From: an uncultured Alistipes sp.
GTDB lineage: Bacteria > Bacteroidota > Bacteroidia > Bacteroidales > UBA932
Direction: 5' to 3'
Length of the DNA stretch: 64,000 bases
Assembly: GCA_900550465.1 (NCBI GenBank)
Contig: URSC01000006.1
Span: 61,684-125,683, forward strand
Both the position numbers and the translations under genes were made by a program. How positions within the stretch are numbered: the stretch's first letter is position 1; each line of letters starts with the position of its first letter. Shown piece by piece: positions 8,404-16,937 of the stretch. The notes beneath the pieces are model-generated. The model was not told the DNA's origin, did not search any database, and saw only the letters and a list, made by a program, of their open reading frames with translations.

Positions 8404-9075
8404 ATGGCTAATATTTTTACTTCTTCCATCGGGAAAAAACTTATAATGAGTGTAACGGGATTATTCCTGATAATCTTCCTTCTCCTGCATGCGACCATCA
8501 ACGGTCTGTCCCTCATCAGCGCTGACGCTTTCAGGGCAGGCTGTGACTTCATGGCTCTGCCTGTCATCACGGTGATGGTGCCTATTCTTGCAGCGGGATT
8601 CATTATCCACATCATTTATGCCATCTACCTCTCATGGACCAACTACAAGGCCCGCGGCAATAACCGCTACGCAGTAGCCAACAAGAGCCAGGCCGACAAC
8701 TGGGCAGCAAAGAACATGCTCGTGCTCGGTATCGTGGTTCTCGGTCTGCTGGCTTTCCACCTGACCCATTTCTGGGCTGACATGCAGCTGCTGCAGTTCC
8801 AGGGTGTGGCCCACGAGAATCTGCCCGATCCCTACGGCCTCCTGCTCGAGACCTTCGGCACATGGTGGGTTACCGTCCTGTACATCGTATGGTTCGTGGC
8901 TCTGTGGATGCACCTGACCCACGGTTTCTGGAGCGCATTCCACACTCTCGGTTGGAACAACAATATATGGATCGGCCGCCTGAAGGTGATTTCCTACATC
9001 GTGGCTACCATCATCTGCCTGGTGTTTGTGGCAGTGGCTGTGGTATCCTGCCTGAAGGCCTACGCTATAATGTAA
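8404..9075 (+). CDS. sdhC: Succinate dehydrogenase/fumarate reductase cytochrome b subunit (b558 type)
   Basis: The 223-residue protein has five membrane helices and matches the B-type (Bacillus/Bacteroidota) complex II anchor: SSIGKKLIMSVTGLFLIIFLLLHATING at the start, LAFHLTHFWAD in the middle and LWMHLTHGFWSAFHTLGWN, whose histidines are haem ligands in this family. The subunit carries quinone and haem b and anchors the SdhA flavoprotein and SdhB Fe-S subunit. In Bacteroidota sdhC is normally followed directly by sdhA and sdhB. Here neither is present; a repeat-like stretch, a hairpin and a beta-galactosidase gene follow instead. The gene itself looks intact. Confidence 0.93.
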   Translation: MANIFTSSIGKKLIMSVTGLFLIIFLLLHATINGLSLISADAFRAGCDFMALPVITVMVPILAAGFIIHIIYAIYLSWTNYKARGNNRYAVANKSQADNWAAKNMLVLGIVVLGLLAFHLTHFWADMQLLQFQGVAHENLPDPYGLLLETFGTWWVTVLYIVWFVALWMHLTHGFWSAFHTLGWNNNIWIGRLKVISYIVATIICLVFVAVAVVSCLKAYAIM

Positions 9076-9077
9076 TT

Positions 9078-9201
9078 TACGGCGTGTCATAACGGGCAAA
9101 CTGCAGCGTTGTCTTCAGTCCATGGCTCAGTCATTTACGCCCAGTAAACTCCTTCGCCATGAACTTCGATGCCTTGCATTTTACCCATTCTGACACACCT
9201 C
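9078..9201. repeat. Possible ~120-bp element with imperfect inverted ends downstream of sdhC
   Basis: The left end GGCGTGTCATAACGGG and the right end, read from the other strand as GGTGTGTCAGAATGGG, agree at 13 of 16 positions. The rightmost 17 bases (CCATTCTGACACACCTC) recur exactly, on the other strand, at 22831-22847 after pgk. I see no coding content. Confidence 0.4.
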
Positions 9202-9223
9202 TAAATGGACTTTAAGAATAACG

Positions 9224-9258
9224 GGCTGTGGTTGAAGCATTTCGACACAGCCTTTTTT
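9224..9258 (+). terminator. Rho-independent hairpin directly in front of lacZ
   Basis: GGCTGTG (9224-9230) pairs with CACAGCC (9246-9252) and is followed by six T. It can terminate sdhC transcripts. The lacZ-like ATG is only 6 bases beyond the T-run, leaving no room for a separate promoter, so it may instead act as an attenuator for the downstream gene. Confidence 0.7.
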
Positions 9259-9263
9259 AATTT

Positions 9264-12200
9264 ATGACGGTTATGAAGAATATACTGATCTCTCTCGCAC
9301 TTGTGCTCTGTCCCGTGGCTCTGGCCGCTCAGGGACAGGAGGACCGGCTGCCTTACTGGCAGGACGTACAGACTGTGGAGGTGAACCGGGAATATCCCCG
9401 TGCGGCCTTCATGAGTTATCCGGACTCGGCGACCGCCGCCGCGTACCGTTACGAGAACAGCCCGCGCTACCTGCTGCTCAACGGAGTGTGGAAGTTCTAC
9501 TTCGTGGATGCCTACCGCGACCTTCCGGAGAATATCACCGACCCTGCTGTGGACGCTTCCGGCTGGCACGATATCAATGTGCCCGGCAACTGGGAGGTGC
9601 AGGGATTCGGTACGGCCATCTATACCAATCACGGCTACGAGTTCAAGCCGCGCAATCCTACGCCGCCCGTGCTGCCCGAGGACAATCCGGTGGGAGTCTA
9701 CCGCCGGGAGTTCACCGTGCCCGAGTCCTGGGACGGCTCCGAGATATTCCTGAATATCGACGGGGCCAAGTCCGGCGTGTATGTGTACCTGAACGGACGC
9801 GAGGTGGGCTACAGCGAGGACTCGAAGACCTCGGCAGAGTTTGCCGTGAGCGACTTTCTCGTGCCTGGGGTCAATACCCTGGTGCTGAAGATATACCGTT
9901 GGAGCACCGGCTCTTACCTGGAGTGCCAGGATTTCTGGAGGATGAGCGGTATCGAGAGGGACGTGTACCTGTGGTGCCAGCCCAGAGAGGCCGCGCTGAA
10001 GGATTTCACGGTCGTGTCTACACTGGATGACACCTATACTGACGGTCTGTTCTCGCTCAGGGCGGTGCTGAAGAATACATCTGCCAGTGGCTCCGAGGCG
10101 GTGCTGCGCGGAACGCTGACCGGGCCGGACGGGGCCGTGGTGTGGTCTGATGTCCGGAATGTGCCTCTGGATGCCGGCGGTACCTCGGAAGTGCTCTTCG
10201 AGAACAGTATTCCCGATGTCCAGCCCTGGTCTGCGGAGCATCCGGACCTGTACCGGCTGACCATGACCGTCTATGCTGACGGGAAGGTGGTGGAGACCGT
10301 GCCTTATCATGTGGGATTCCGCAAGTTCGAGATCAAGCCTTCCGGAGAGCTTTCCCCTGAGGGCCGTCCCTACGTGCTCTTCTACGTCAACGGGCAGCCG
10401 GTCAAGCTCAAGGGCGTGAATACCCACGAGCACAACCCTCTTACCGGTCACTATGTCACCGAGGAGCTTATCCGCCGCGACCTGGAGCTGATGAAGCAGA
10501 ACAATATCAACACCGTGCGTCTGGCCCACTATCCCCAGGGCCGCCGCTTCTACGAGCTGTGCGACGAGTACGGCCTGTACGTCTACGACGAGGCCAATAT
10601 CGAGTCCCACGGCATGTACTACAACCTGCGCAAGGGCGGGACGCTCGGCAACAATCCCGAATGGCTTGCCGCCCACATGGACCGTACCGTCAATATGTAC
10701 GAGCGCAACAAGAACTATCCCTGCATCACCGTCTGGTCCCTCGGCAATGAGGCCGGCAACGGATACAATTTCTACCAGACCTATCTCTGGATCAAGGACC
10801 GCGAGAGGAGAGGAATGGACCGTCCCGTCTGCTATGAGCGGGCACAGTGGGAGTGGAACAGCGACATGTACGTGCCGCAGTATCCGGGGGCGGACTGGCT
10901 GCGGCAGATAGGCCGCTCCGGCAGTGACCGTCCGGTGGTGCCCTCGGAGTATTCCCATGCGATGGGCAATTCCTCCGGCAGCCTCTCCCTGCAGTGGGAC
11001 GAGATCTACCGCTACCCCAACCTGCAGGGCGGCTATATCTGGGACTGGGTCGACCAGGGCATCTGGCAGGACCGTGACGGAGGCTTCTGGGCCTACGGCG
11101 GAGACTTCGGCGTCAATGCCCCGAGCGACGGCAATTTCCTCTGCAACGGTATTGTCAATCCCGACCGCAATCCCCATCCGGCGATGACTGAAGTCAAGCA
11201 TGCCTACCAGAATGCCGCTTTCCGGCCTTCCGGCTATGCCGAGGATCCCACGGCGGAGCGTACCCTTGCGACCGGACGGCTCGCATTTGACTCTGTTCCG
11301 GAGGACGGCAAGGTTTCGGTGGATGTCATCAACCGCTTCTATTTCACCTCATTGGATGCGTATGATTTCACCTACGAGCTGACCGCTGACGGACGGGTGG
11401 CCGCTTCCGGGACATTGGCCGTGAGCGCCGCTCCACAGGATACCGTGACGGTGGAGATTCCCGTGCCGGCACTGAAAAGCAGCGGCACGGAGTATTTTCT
11501 CAACCTGTATATGAAGCAGCGTTCGGAGGTGCCTGGTATCCCTGCAGGACATGTGCTGGCTTCCGACCAGATAGCCTTCCCTGTCACGGGCGGGCGACCT
11601 GTCTATGCCGAGGGCCGCGGTCCGGTCCTGTCGGTCGATTCCGTGTCATCCGAGGGTGTGATACGCATTTTCTCCCCTTCGGTGGAATGGGTGTTCGACC
11701 GCTCCGCCGCCGCTGTCACCTCCTACAAGGTGCGGGGCGTGGAGTATTTTGCCGACGGCTTCGGACTGCGTCCTAATTTCTGGCGCGGGCCCAATGACAA
11801 CGACTACGGCAACGGAGCTCCCAAGCGGCTGCAGATCTGGAAGACTTCCTCGCAGGAGCTGCGCGTGGGTGCTGTGTCAGCTGTCATGGACGGGACTGAT
11901 GCCGTGATGACGGTGGAATACCTGTTAGCGGCCGGCAACAAATATATCGCGGAGTACCGTGTGCATCCCGACGGGGTGGTGGATGCCCGCCTTCATTTTA
12001 CCCCGGCCCTGATGCCAGAGGTCGAGTCCGAGGCTTCCGAGGCGACCCTGACGGCGACCTATACGCCAGGACAGGAGTCCCGTGTCGGCTTGAAGGCCCG
12101 TCCGGAAGTTCCCCGTATCGGAGTGCGTTTCCGTCTGCCCGTAGCCATGCACGGGGTGACCTGGTACGGACGCGGCCCGGGAGAGAACTATGTCGACCGC

Positions 12201-12710
12201 AGCCGCGGCTCGCTGGTGGGACTGTATTCCTCATCGGCAGAGTCCATGTACTTCCCCTACGTGCGTCCCCAGGAGAACGGTCACCGCAGCGACACCCGCT
12301 GGGCAGCCTTCTATGGAGGTGGCAACGGCCTGATGGTGGTGGCTGACAGTACGATAGGCTTCAGCGCCCTACGTAATTCCGTGGAGGATTTCGACTCGGA
12401 GGAGGCTGTGGAGCACGACTACCAGTGGCCCAACTTCACTCCGGAGCAGATTGCCTCCAAGGATCCTGCTGACGCGAAGGACGTGCTGCGCCGCATGCAC
12501 CACATCAACGACATCGTCCCGCAGGACTACATTGAGGTCTGCGTCGACATGCGCCAGCAGGGCGTTGCCGGCTACGACAGCTGGGGTGACCGTCCCGAAC
12601 CGCAGTACCAGCTCCCCGCCGACCGCGACTACACCTGGGGCTTCACCCTCGTGCCCGTCAAGAACGTCCGCGATGCGCAGCGCAAGGCCGTCTACGACTA
12701 CGGGCGGTAG
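9264..12710 (+). CDS. Secreted glycoside hydrolase family 2 beta-galactosidase
   Basis: The 1148-residue protein begins with a signal peptide (MKNILISLALVLCPVALAAQ) and so acts in the periplasm or at the surface, unlike E. coli LacZ. Domain order is the LacZ one: sugar-binding jelly roll (about 60-230, WKFYF, GNWEVQGFGTAIYTN), Ig-like domain, TIM barrel (about 350-645), second Ig-like domain and a C-terminal small-chain beta-sandwich (about 790-1120). The acid/base is Glu496 in SLGNEAGNG and the nucleophile Glu562 in PVVPSEYSHAMGN. ATG at 9264 or 9273 could start it. A terminator-like hairpin ends 6 bases before the first ATG, and there is no visible Shine-Dalgarno. It is not next to other glycan-use genes. 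Confidence 0.93.
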   Translation: MTVMKNILISLALVLCPVALAAQGQEDRLPYWQDVQTVEVNREYPRAAFMSYPDSATAAAYRYENSPRYLLLNGVWKFYFVDAYRDLPENITDPAVDASGWHDINVPGNWEVQGFGTAIYTNHGYEFKPRNPTPPVLPEDNPVGVYRREFTVPESWDGSEIFLNIDGAKSGVYVYLNGREVGYSEDSKTSAEFAVSDFLVPGVNTLVLKIYRWSTGSYLECQDFWRMSGIERDVYLWCQPREAALKDFTVVSTLDDTYTDGLFSLRAVLKNTSASGSEAVLRGTLTGPDGAVVWSDVRNVPLDAGGTSEVLFENSIPDVQPWSAEHPDLYRLTMTVYADGKVVETVPYHVGFRKFEIKPSGELSPEGRPYVLFYVNGQPVKLKGVNTHEHNPLTGHYVTEELIRRDLELMKQNNINTVRLAHYPQGRRFYELCDEYGLYVYDEANIESHGMYYNLRKGGTLGNNPEWLAAHMDRTVNMYERNKNYPCITVWSLGNEAGNGYNFYQTYLWIKDRERRGMDRPVCYERAQWEWNSDMYVPQYPGADWLRQIGRSGSDRPVVPSEYSHAMGNSSGSLSLQWDEIYRYPNLQGGYIWDWVDQGIWQDRDGGFWAYGGDFGVNAPSDGNFLCNGIVNPDRNPHPAMTEVKHAYQNAAFRPSGYAEDPTAERTLATGRLAFDSVPEDGKVSVDVINRFYFTSLDAYDFTYELTADGRVAASGTLAVSAAPQDTVTVEIPVPALKSSGTEYFLNLYMKQRSEVPGIPAGHVLASDQIAFPVTGGRPVYAEGRGPVLSVDSVSSEGVIRIFSPSVEWVFDRSAAAVTSYKVRGVEYFADGFGLRPNFWRGPNDNDYGNGAPKRLQIWKTSSQELRVGAVSAVMDGTDAVMTVEYLLAAGNKYIAEYRVHPDGVVDARLHFTPALMPEVESEASEATLTATYTPGQESRVGLKARPEVPRIGVRFRLPVAMHGVTWYGRGPGENYVDRSRGSLVGLYSSSAESMYFPYVRPQENGHRSDTRWAAFYGGGNGLMVVADSTIGFSALRNSVEDFDSEEAVEHDYQWPNFTPEQIASKDPADAKDVLRRMHHINDIVPQDYIEVCVDMRQQGVAGYDSWGDRPEPQYQLPADRDYTWGFTLVPVKNVRDAQRKAVYDYGR

Positions 12711-12744
12711 CAGCGTTTGGTGGTTCTCTATTCCTTTTACTGTT

Positions 12745-12888
12745 CCGCAATGGCATCGTTTCCCGCGATTCTCTGCCGTTGCGGAATAGTTTTTTCGCCG
12801 CACCCTCTCTACAGGCTTTCTGCGCGGCATTATCCTTCCGTCCCTCTTCTACAATGGCAGCAAAACCTGCGATTCTTTGCCGTTGCGG
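12745..12888 (+). repeat. REP-like doublet 2
   Basis: Units lie at 12745-12784 and 12849-12888, each exactly 40 nt and 104 bp apart. The left arms carry CAATGGCA instead of CAACGGCA; the right arms are TGCCGTTGCGG. The spacer contains CCCTCTCTACAGGC and GGCATTATCCTTCC, close to the spacer of doublet 3 read on the other strand. The pair fills the interval between lacZ and exonuclease III. Confidence 0.85.
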
Positions 12889-12916
12889 TGAGATAGGCAC
12901 TTTTTTGTTATCTTTG
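12883..12916 (+). promoter_or_regulatory. Promoter of exonuclease III gene, overlapping a REP unit
   Basis: TATCTTTG at 12909-12916 is a good -7 box. The nearest TTG (12883-12885) lies 23 bases upstream inside the right arm of the second REP unit, so the repeat may supply part of the promoter. Confidence 0.5.
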
Positions 12917-12951
12917 CTCGCGGAAATATTGAACGAATAACCGATATCGAT

Positions 12952-13707
12952 ATGAAATTCATCTCATGGAACGTGAATGGCCTGAGGGCCTGCTGCGGCA
13001 AGGGTTTCGAGGACTCTTTCCGGGCACTGGACGCGGACTTTTTCTGCCTGCAGGAGACCAAGATGCAGGAGGGGCAGCTGGATCTGGCCTTCGAGGGCTA
13101 CCGCTCGTACTGGAACTACGCTCAGAAGAAGGGCTACTCGGGAACTGCGATATTCTCGCGCCATGAGCCGTTGTCGGTTACTTACGGACTCGGGCTGGAG
13201 GAGCACGATACCGAGGGCCGCGTCATCACCCTCGAGATGCCGGAGTTCTATCTGGTGACGGTTTATACGCCCAACTCGCAGGATGAGCTGCGGAGGCTGG
13301 ATTACCGCATGACCTGGGAGGACGAGTTCCGTGCCTACCTGCTGCGCCTGGATGCCGTCAAGCCCGTCATTGTCTGCGGCGACCTGAATGTGGCCCACAA
13401 GGAGATCGACCTGAAGAACCCGAAGACCAACCGGATGAACGCCGGATTCACTGACCAGGAGCGCGGTAAGTTCTCCGACCTGCTCGCCGCCGGATTCACC
13501 GATACCTTCCGCCATTTCTACCCCGACACCGAGGGTGCCTACTCCTGGTGGTCCTACCGTTTCAAGGCCCGCGAGAAGAACGCCGGGTGGCGCATCGACT
13601 ATTTCCTCGTCTCCAACCGCCTGCAGCCCAAGCTTCTCGGCGCCGCCATCCACAACGAAATCTTCGGCTCCGACCACTGTCCCGTAGAACTTACCCTCGA
13701 CATCTGA
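12952..13707 (+). CDS. xth: Exodeoxyribonuclease III (AP endonuclease)
   Basis: The 251-residue protein belongs to the EEP nuclease family and repairs abasic sites and 3'-blocked ends. The catalytic set is complete: Asn7 (SWNVNGLRA), Glu35 (LQETKM), Tyr in VTVYTPN (about 105), Asp/Asn in CGDLNVAH (about 142-149), Asp in WRIDYFLVSN, and the SDHCPVEL His near the C-terminus. The length is normal for the ExoA/Xth group. It stands alone between REP-like repeats. Confidence 0.96.
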   Translation: MKFISWNVNGLRACCGKGFEDSFRALDADFFCLQETKMQEGQLDLAFEGYRSYWNYAQKKGYSGTAIFSRHEPLSVTYGLGLEEHDTEGRVITLEMPEFYLVTVYTPNSQDELRRLDYRMTWEDEFRAYLLRLDAVKPVIVCGDLNVAHKEIDLKNPKTNRMNAGFTDQERGKFSDLLAAGFTDTFRHFYPDTEGAYSWWSYRFKAREKNAGWRIDYFLVSNRLQPKLLGAAIHNEIFGSDHCPVELTLDI

Positions 13708-13752
13708 CGCAGTTCATTCACCTGGCATCTCTCTTCTGGCGTCTCTCTTTTT

Positions 13753-13792
13753 TCACAACGGCAGCAGATTCCGTCATTCGGTGCCGTTGCGG
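13753..13792 (+). repeat. REP-like unit (single)
   Basis: A 40-nt unit starting TCACAACGGCAGC and ending TGCCGTTGCGG, same orientation as doublets 1 and 2. It follows the stop of xth and has no partner within 106 bp. Confidence 0.85.
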
Positions 13793-13907
13793 GATTCTGT
13801 TCTTCCAATAGTTACTCATTTCGAAGAAGATGTATTATCAACGCTGTCTTCCTACTCCTTTTTGAAGGATGTGGAGTGACACCTTGACTCGGTTGCGGTT
13901 TTAGTCT

Positions 13908-14022
13908 CACCTTCCAAAGGTGGGTTGAAAACGCGTGGAAAGTGCTCACCTTCGGAAGGTGAGGAGGAAACGCGGGAATTCTGTCCACCTTCGGAAGGTG
14001 GGCGAAAGTGTGCGGGGTACGG
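13908..14022. repeat. Three tandem 39-bp units each with a short palindrome
   Basis: Palindromes CACCTTCCAAAGGTG (13908), CACCTTCGGAAGGTG (13947) and CACCTTCGGAAGGTG (13986) are spaced exactly 39 bp apart. The intervening 24 bases are also partly alike (for example GAAAACGCG and GAAACGCGG). They lie downstream of both convergent genes, so they could form RNA hairpins in either 3' UTR. Confidence 0.8.
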
Positions 14023-14038
14023 AAAAGGAGGAGCGGGG

Positions 14039-14719
14039 CTACAGGAGGATGACGGAGACATCGCGGGCTCCGTGGGCGCCGATGACCAGGGCTTGCTCGA
14101 TGTCGGCGGTCTTGGAGGGGCCGGCGATGAAGCTGCCGAAGTCGTAGGTGTCGAAGTCCTCCCGGGCGTAGGCTTCGTGCATGTTGCACACTATCTGCTT
14201 TCTGTCCAGCAGGATGACGAGGGCTTCGGGGATGAATAGCATGGCCTTGTGCCGGAATGCGCGGGGTATCCAGACGGCGCCGTTCTCGACTACTCCGAAG
14301 GCTCCGCGGACTATGGCGACATCTGTGCCGGCGAGATCGCGGGAATCTTCCAGTTCGTCGGGGTTGAATGTGGCGCAGGATGCGGCTTCGGGCAGATTGG
14401 AGGCTATGCGTCTGGCTTCAGGGTAGGTCCGGCGGACAATGGAGGCTATGCGCTCCCGGATGCTGCCTGACTTGTCCTCTTCCGGTGTTCTGTCACCGGA
14501 GCTTGTGGCGCGGTTTCCGGAGAGCTCCGTATCTGCGGATGCCTTATCGTCCCCCTCTTCGATCAGGATGCACCGGGCCGCTGCGGCCTTGACCGCTCTT
14601 TCCCGGAACTCCGCTAAAGGGTCGGAGAATGTCATGGGGGTGAAGCCCAGCGGCCCTCTTTCCACGGGTGCGGGGCTGTTGGCCTTGAGGGCCTCGAGTA
14701 TTGTTTCCTTGCTGCTCAT
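14039..14719 (-). CDS. lutC: Lactate utilisation protein LutC (LUD domain)
   Basis: The 226-residue protein is of the LUD/YkgG family. The conserved C-terminal half is clear: GTDVAIVRGAFGVVENGAVWI, AMLFIPEALVILLDRKQIVCNMHEAY and SFIAGPSKTADIEQALVIGAHGARDVSVILL, the last being the family hallmark. Residues about 55-85 are a low-complexity charged insertion. LutC is part of the three-component LutABC system that oxidises L-lactate to pyruvate. It is the last gene of a minus-strand operon, 30 bases after lutB. Confidence 0.95.
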   Translation of the reverse strand: MSSKETILEALKANSPAPVERGPLGFTPMTFSDPLAEFRERAVKAAAARCILIEEGDDKASADTELSGNRATSSGDRTPEEDKSGSIRERIASIVRRTYPEARRIASNLPEAASCATFNPDELEDSRDLAGTDVAIVRGAFGVVENGAVWIPRAFRHKAMLFIPEALVILLDRKQIVCNMHEAYAREDFDTYDFGSFIAGPSKTADIEQALVIGAHGARDVSVILL

Positions 14720-14749
14720 GTCGTAGATGCTTGTTTTACTGTAAAACTG

Positions 14750-16159
14750 TTATTTCCCGCTCTCCTCGGATTTGCCCTGGCCGGCCGGGGCAGAGGAGGA
14801 CAGCTCTTCTTTCCAGATCTGTTCGAATGTGCGGGAGGTGAATTCCGGCAGTTCGCGGTCGCGGCCCCAGGCGTTGGCACCGCAGTAGAGCAGGCCGTGC
14901 GGGGCGATTTTCTCTCCGAGCCGTCCTGCCTTGATGCAGAAATGGAACATGCCGGGACTGCGCAGGGCGGTGTTGAGCACCTTGACGATGCCCTTCTTGA
15001 CCGGATTGGCCAGTCCGAGGGAATCGAGTTCCTGCCTCCAGGAGTAGATCTGCTCTCCGAGGTCGATCTTGGCGGGGCAGACATTGGAGCAGGACATGCA
15101 GAGGCTGCATGCGGAGACGTTGCCGCTGTACTGTTTGGGGTCGGCGAGCATTCCGAGGTTGATGCCCAGTGGTCCGGGGATGAAGTAGGAGTAGGAGTAG
15201 CCTCCGGAACGGCGGTACACGGGGCAGGTGTTCATGCAGGCTCCGCAGCGCAGGCATTTGAGCATGTTGCGGTGGACGGGGTTGCCGAGTATTCTGCTGC
15301 GGCCGTTGTCCACGATGACGATGTGCATCTCCTGGCCTTCCACGGGCCGTTTGTAGTGGGTGGTGTAGGTGGTGGAATGCTGTCCTGTGGCGGAGCGGGC
15401 GAGCAGCCGGTGGTATATGGCGAGGGCATCGTAGTCGGGAATCACTTTCTCGAGGCCCATGATGGCTATATGCAGTTTGGGGAAGGAGGTGCCCATGTCG
15501 GCGTTGCCCTCGTTGGTGCATACGACGAAGGCTCCGGACGAGGCCACGGCGAAATTGACTCCGGTCATGGCCGCATCGGCATGGAGGAGCTTGTCGCGCA
15601 GGTGTCCTCTGGCGGCGTGGGTGAGGTAGGTCGGGTCGCTGTTGCCGTGCTCTGTGCCTATCTCGCGTTCGAAGAGCTCACCCACTTCCTGCCTCTTGAC
15701 GTGAATGGCCGGAAGGACTATGTGGCTGGGCGGCCGGTGCATAAGCTGCATGATGCGCTCTCCGAGGTCGCTCTCTACGGCCTCGATGCCGCGCTCCTCC
15801 AGGTAGGGGGACAGGCCGCATTCCTCGGCGAGCATGGACTTGCTCTTGACCAGATGCCTGACTCCGTGCTCCTTGAGGATGCCGTAGACTATCTCGTTGT
15901 GCTCCTGGGCGTCCTTGGCCCAGTGTACGTGTATGCCGTTGGCCGTGGCATTGCGCTCGAACATCTCGAGGTAATGGGCCAGATGTGTGACGGTGTGTAT
16001 CTTGGTGCGGGCCGCCGCCTCCCGCAGGGCTTCCCATTCGGGGACGGACCGGGCCATGCGGTCCCTTTTCTCGCGGACGAACCACAGGGCCTGGTTGTGC
16101 CATGCGGTCCTCTCCTTGTCGGCTATGAACTTTTCGGCTGCTTTCGAATGTGTGCTCAT
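14750..16159 (-). CDS. lutB: Iron-sulfur lactate oxidation protein LutB
   Basis: The 469-residue protein joins a LUD domain (about 60-290; ASSGAFVVCTNEGNADMGTSFPKLHIA) to a ferredoxin-type part with two 4Fe-4S motifs, CLRCGACMNTCPVY and CSLCMSCSNVCPAK, and a DUF3390-like C-terminus. The start is taken at 16159 (MSTHSKAAEKF), 11 bases after the lutA stop; an open frame continues upstream but overlaps lutA with arginine/histidine-rich content. LutB is thought to pass electrons from lactate. It lies in the operon with the lactate permease, lutA and lutC. Confidence 0.95.
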   Translation of the reverse strand: MSTHSKAAEKFIADKERTAWHNQALWFVREKRDRMARSVPEWEALREAAARTKIHTVTHLAHYLEMFERNATANGIHVHWAKDAQEHNEIVYGILKEHGVRHLVKSKSMLAEECGLSPYLEERGIEAVESDLGERIMQLMHRPPSHIVLPAIHVKRQEVGELFEREIGTEHGNSDPTYLTHAARGHLRDKLLHADAAMTGVNFAVASSGAFVVCTNEGNADMGTSFPKLHIAIMGLEKVIPDYDALAIYHRLLARSATGQHSTTYTTHYKRPVEGQEMHIVIVDNGRSRILGNPVHRNMLKCLRCGACMNTCPVYRRSGGYSYSYFIPGPLGINLGMLADPKQYSGNVSACSLCMSCSNVCPAKIDLGEQIYSWRQELDSLGLANPVKKGIVKVLNTALRSPGMFHFCIKAGRLGEKIAPHGLLYCGANAWGRDRELPEFTSRTFEQIWKEELSSSAPAGQGKSEESGK

Positions 16160-16170
16160 AAGATCGGATG

Positions 16171-16911
16171 TTAAAGGTTTGATGCTAAAATCTCGACTAT
16201 GTGAATAGTCTTGACAGGCAGTTTCTGTCTCTGGATAATGCCCTCCATGTGCATCAGGCAGGAGGAGTCGGCTCCGGTGATGTATTCTGCCCCGGTGGAC
16301 ATGTGGTCGCGGACCTTGTCGGCGCCCATGCATGCGGATACGGCCGGCTCTTCTATGGAGAACATGCCTCCGAAGCCGCAGCACTCATCGACCCGGGAAG
16401 GCTCCATGACCTCGATGCCCTGTACGAGGGAAAGCAGGTCCCTGAGCTTGGAATAATGGGGAATGTTCAGTTCTGAGGGGGAGGCCAGTCCGAGCAGTCT
16501 CTGTCCGTGGCAGCTGTTGTGGATGCTGACCTTGTGGGGAAAATGCGCGCGGGGCAGTTCCGTAGGCCGCACCACGTCATGGATGAACTCGCATATCTCG
16601 TATATCCGGCTGCTGAGGCACTCGTGCGCCTCCTTGTGCAGAATCTCGGGGTAATGTTCCTTGACGAAGGCCACGCAGCTGCCGGAAGGGCCCACCACGT
16701 AGTCGTAGTCCTTGAAAAGTTTCTCCATGTTGCGGGCCAGCGGGGCCGAGTCCTTCTCAAAGCCGCCGTTGGCCATGGGCTGGCCGCAGCAGGTCTGTCC
16801 GAGCGGGTAGTCCACGTCCACTCCGAGCGAGCGCAGCAGCTTGAAGGAGGCTGTGCCCACCTGAGGGTAGACGGCATTGACGAAGCAGGGAATGAAAAGT
16901 CCTATTTTCAT
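16171..16911 (-). CDS. lutA: Lactate oxidation iron-sulfur protein LutA (CCG domains)
   Basis: The 246-residue protein contains the two cysteine-rich CCG domains of the LutA/GlpC/HdrB group: FIPCFVNAVYP...GQTCCGQPMANGG in the first half and HNSCHGQRLLGL...VDECCGFGGMFS in the second. It works with LutB and LutC to oxidise L-lactate. The gene lies 26 bases after the permease gene and 11 before lutB. Confidence 0.95.
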   Translation of the reverse strand: MKIGLFIPCFVNAVYPQVGTASFKLLRSLGVDVDYPLGQTCCGQPMANGGFEKDSAPLARNMEKLFKDYDYVVGPSGSCVAFVKEHYPEILHKEAHECLSSRIYEICEFIHDVVRPTELPRAHFPHKVSIHNSCHGQRLLGLASPSELNIPHYSKLRDLLSLVQGIEVMEPSRVDECCGFGGMFSIEEPAVSACMGADKVRDHMSTGAEYITGADSSCLMHMEGIIQRQKLPVKTIHIVEILASNL

Positions 16912-16937
16912 AATAAGATGCTGTTATGTGTCTGTTT

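Larger units (their letters stand above)
13708..14038. other. Intergenic region of 331 bp between convergent xth and lutC
   Basis: It contains one REP-like unit and three tandem palindrome units described separately. No gene is apparent; the short frames seen in both strands run through the palindromes. Confidence 0.6.

Noticed and set aside
9201..11201. 666-codon open frame on the minus strand
   Set aside because: It lies entirely antisense to the beta-galactosidase gene, has Val/His/Gly-rich low-information content and no recognisable domain; such shadows are common in GC-rich genes.
13908..14022. Short palindromic repeats with 24-bp spacers as a CRISPR array
   Set aside because: Only three units, repeats of 15 bp, spacers that resemble each other, and no cas genes nearby.
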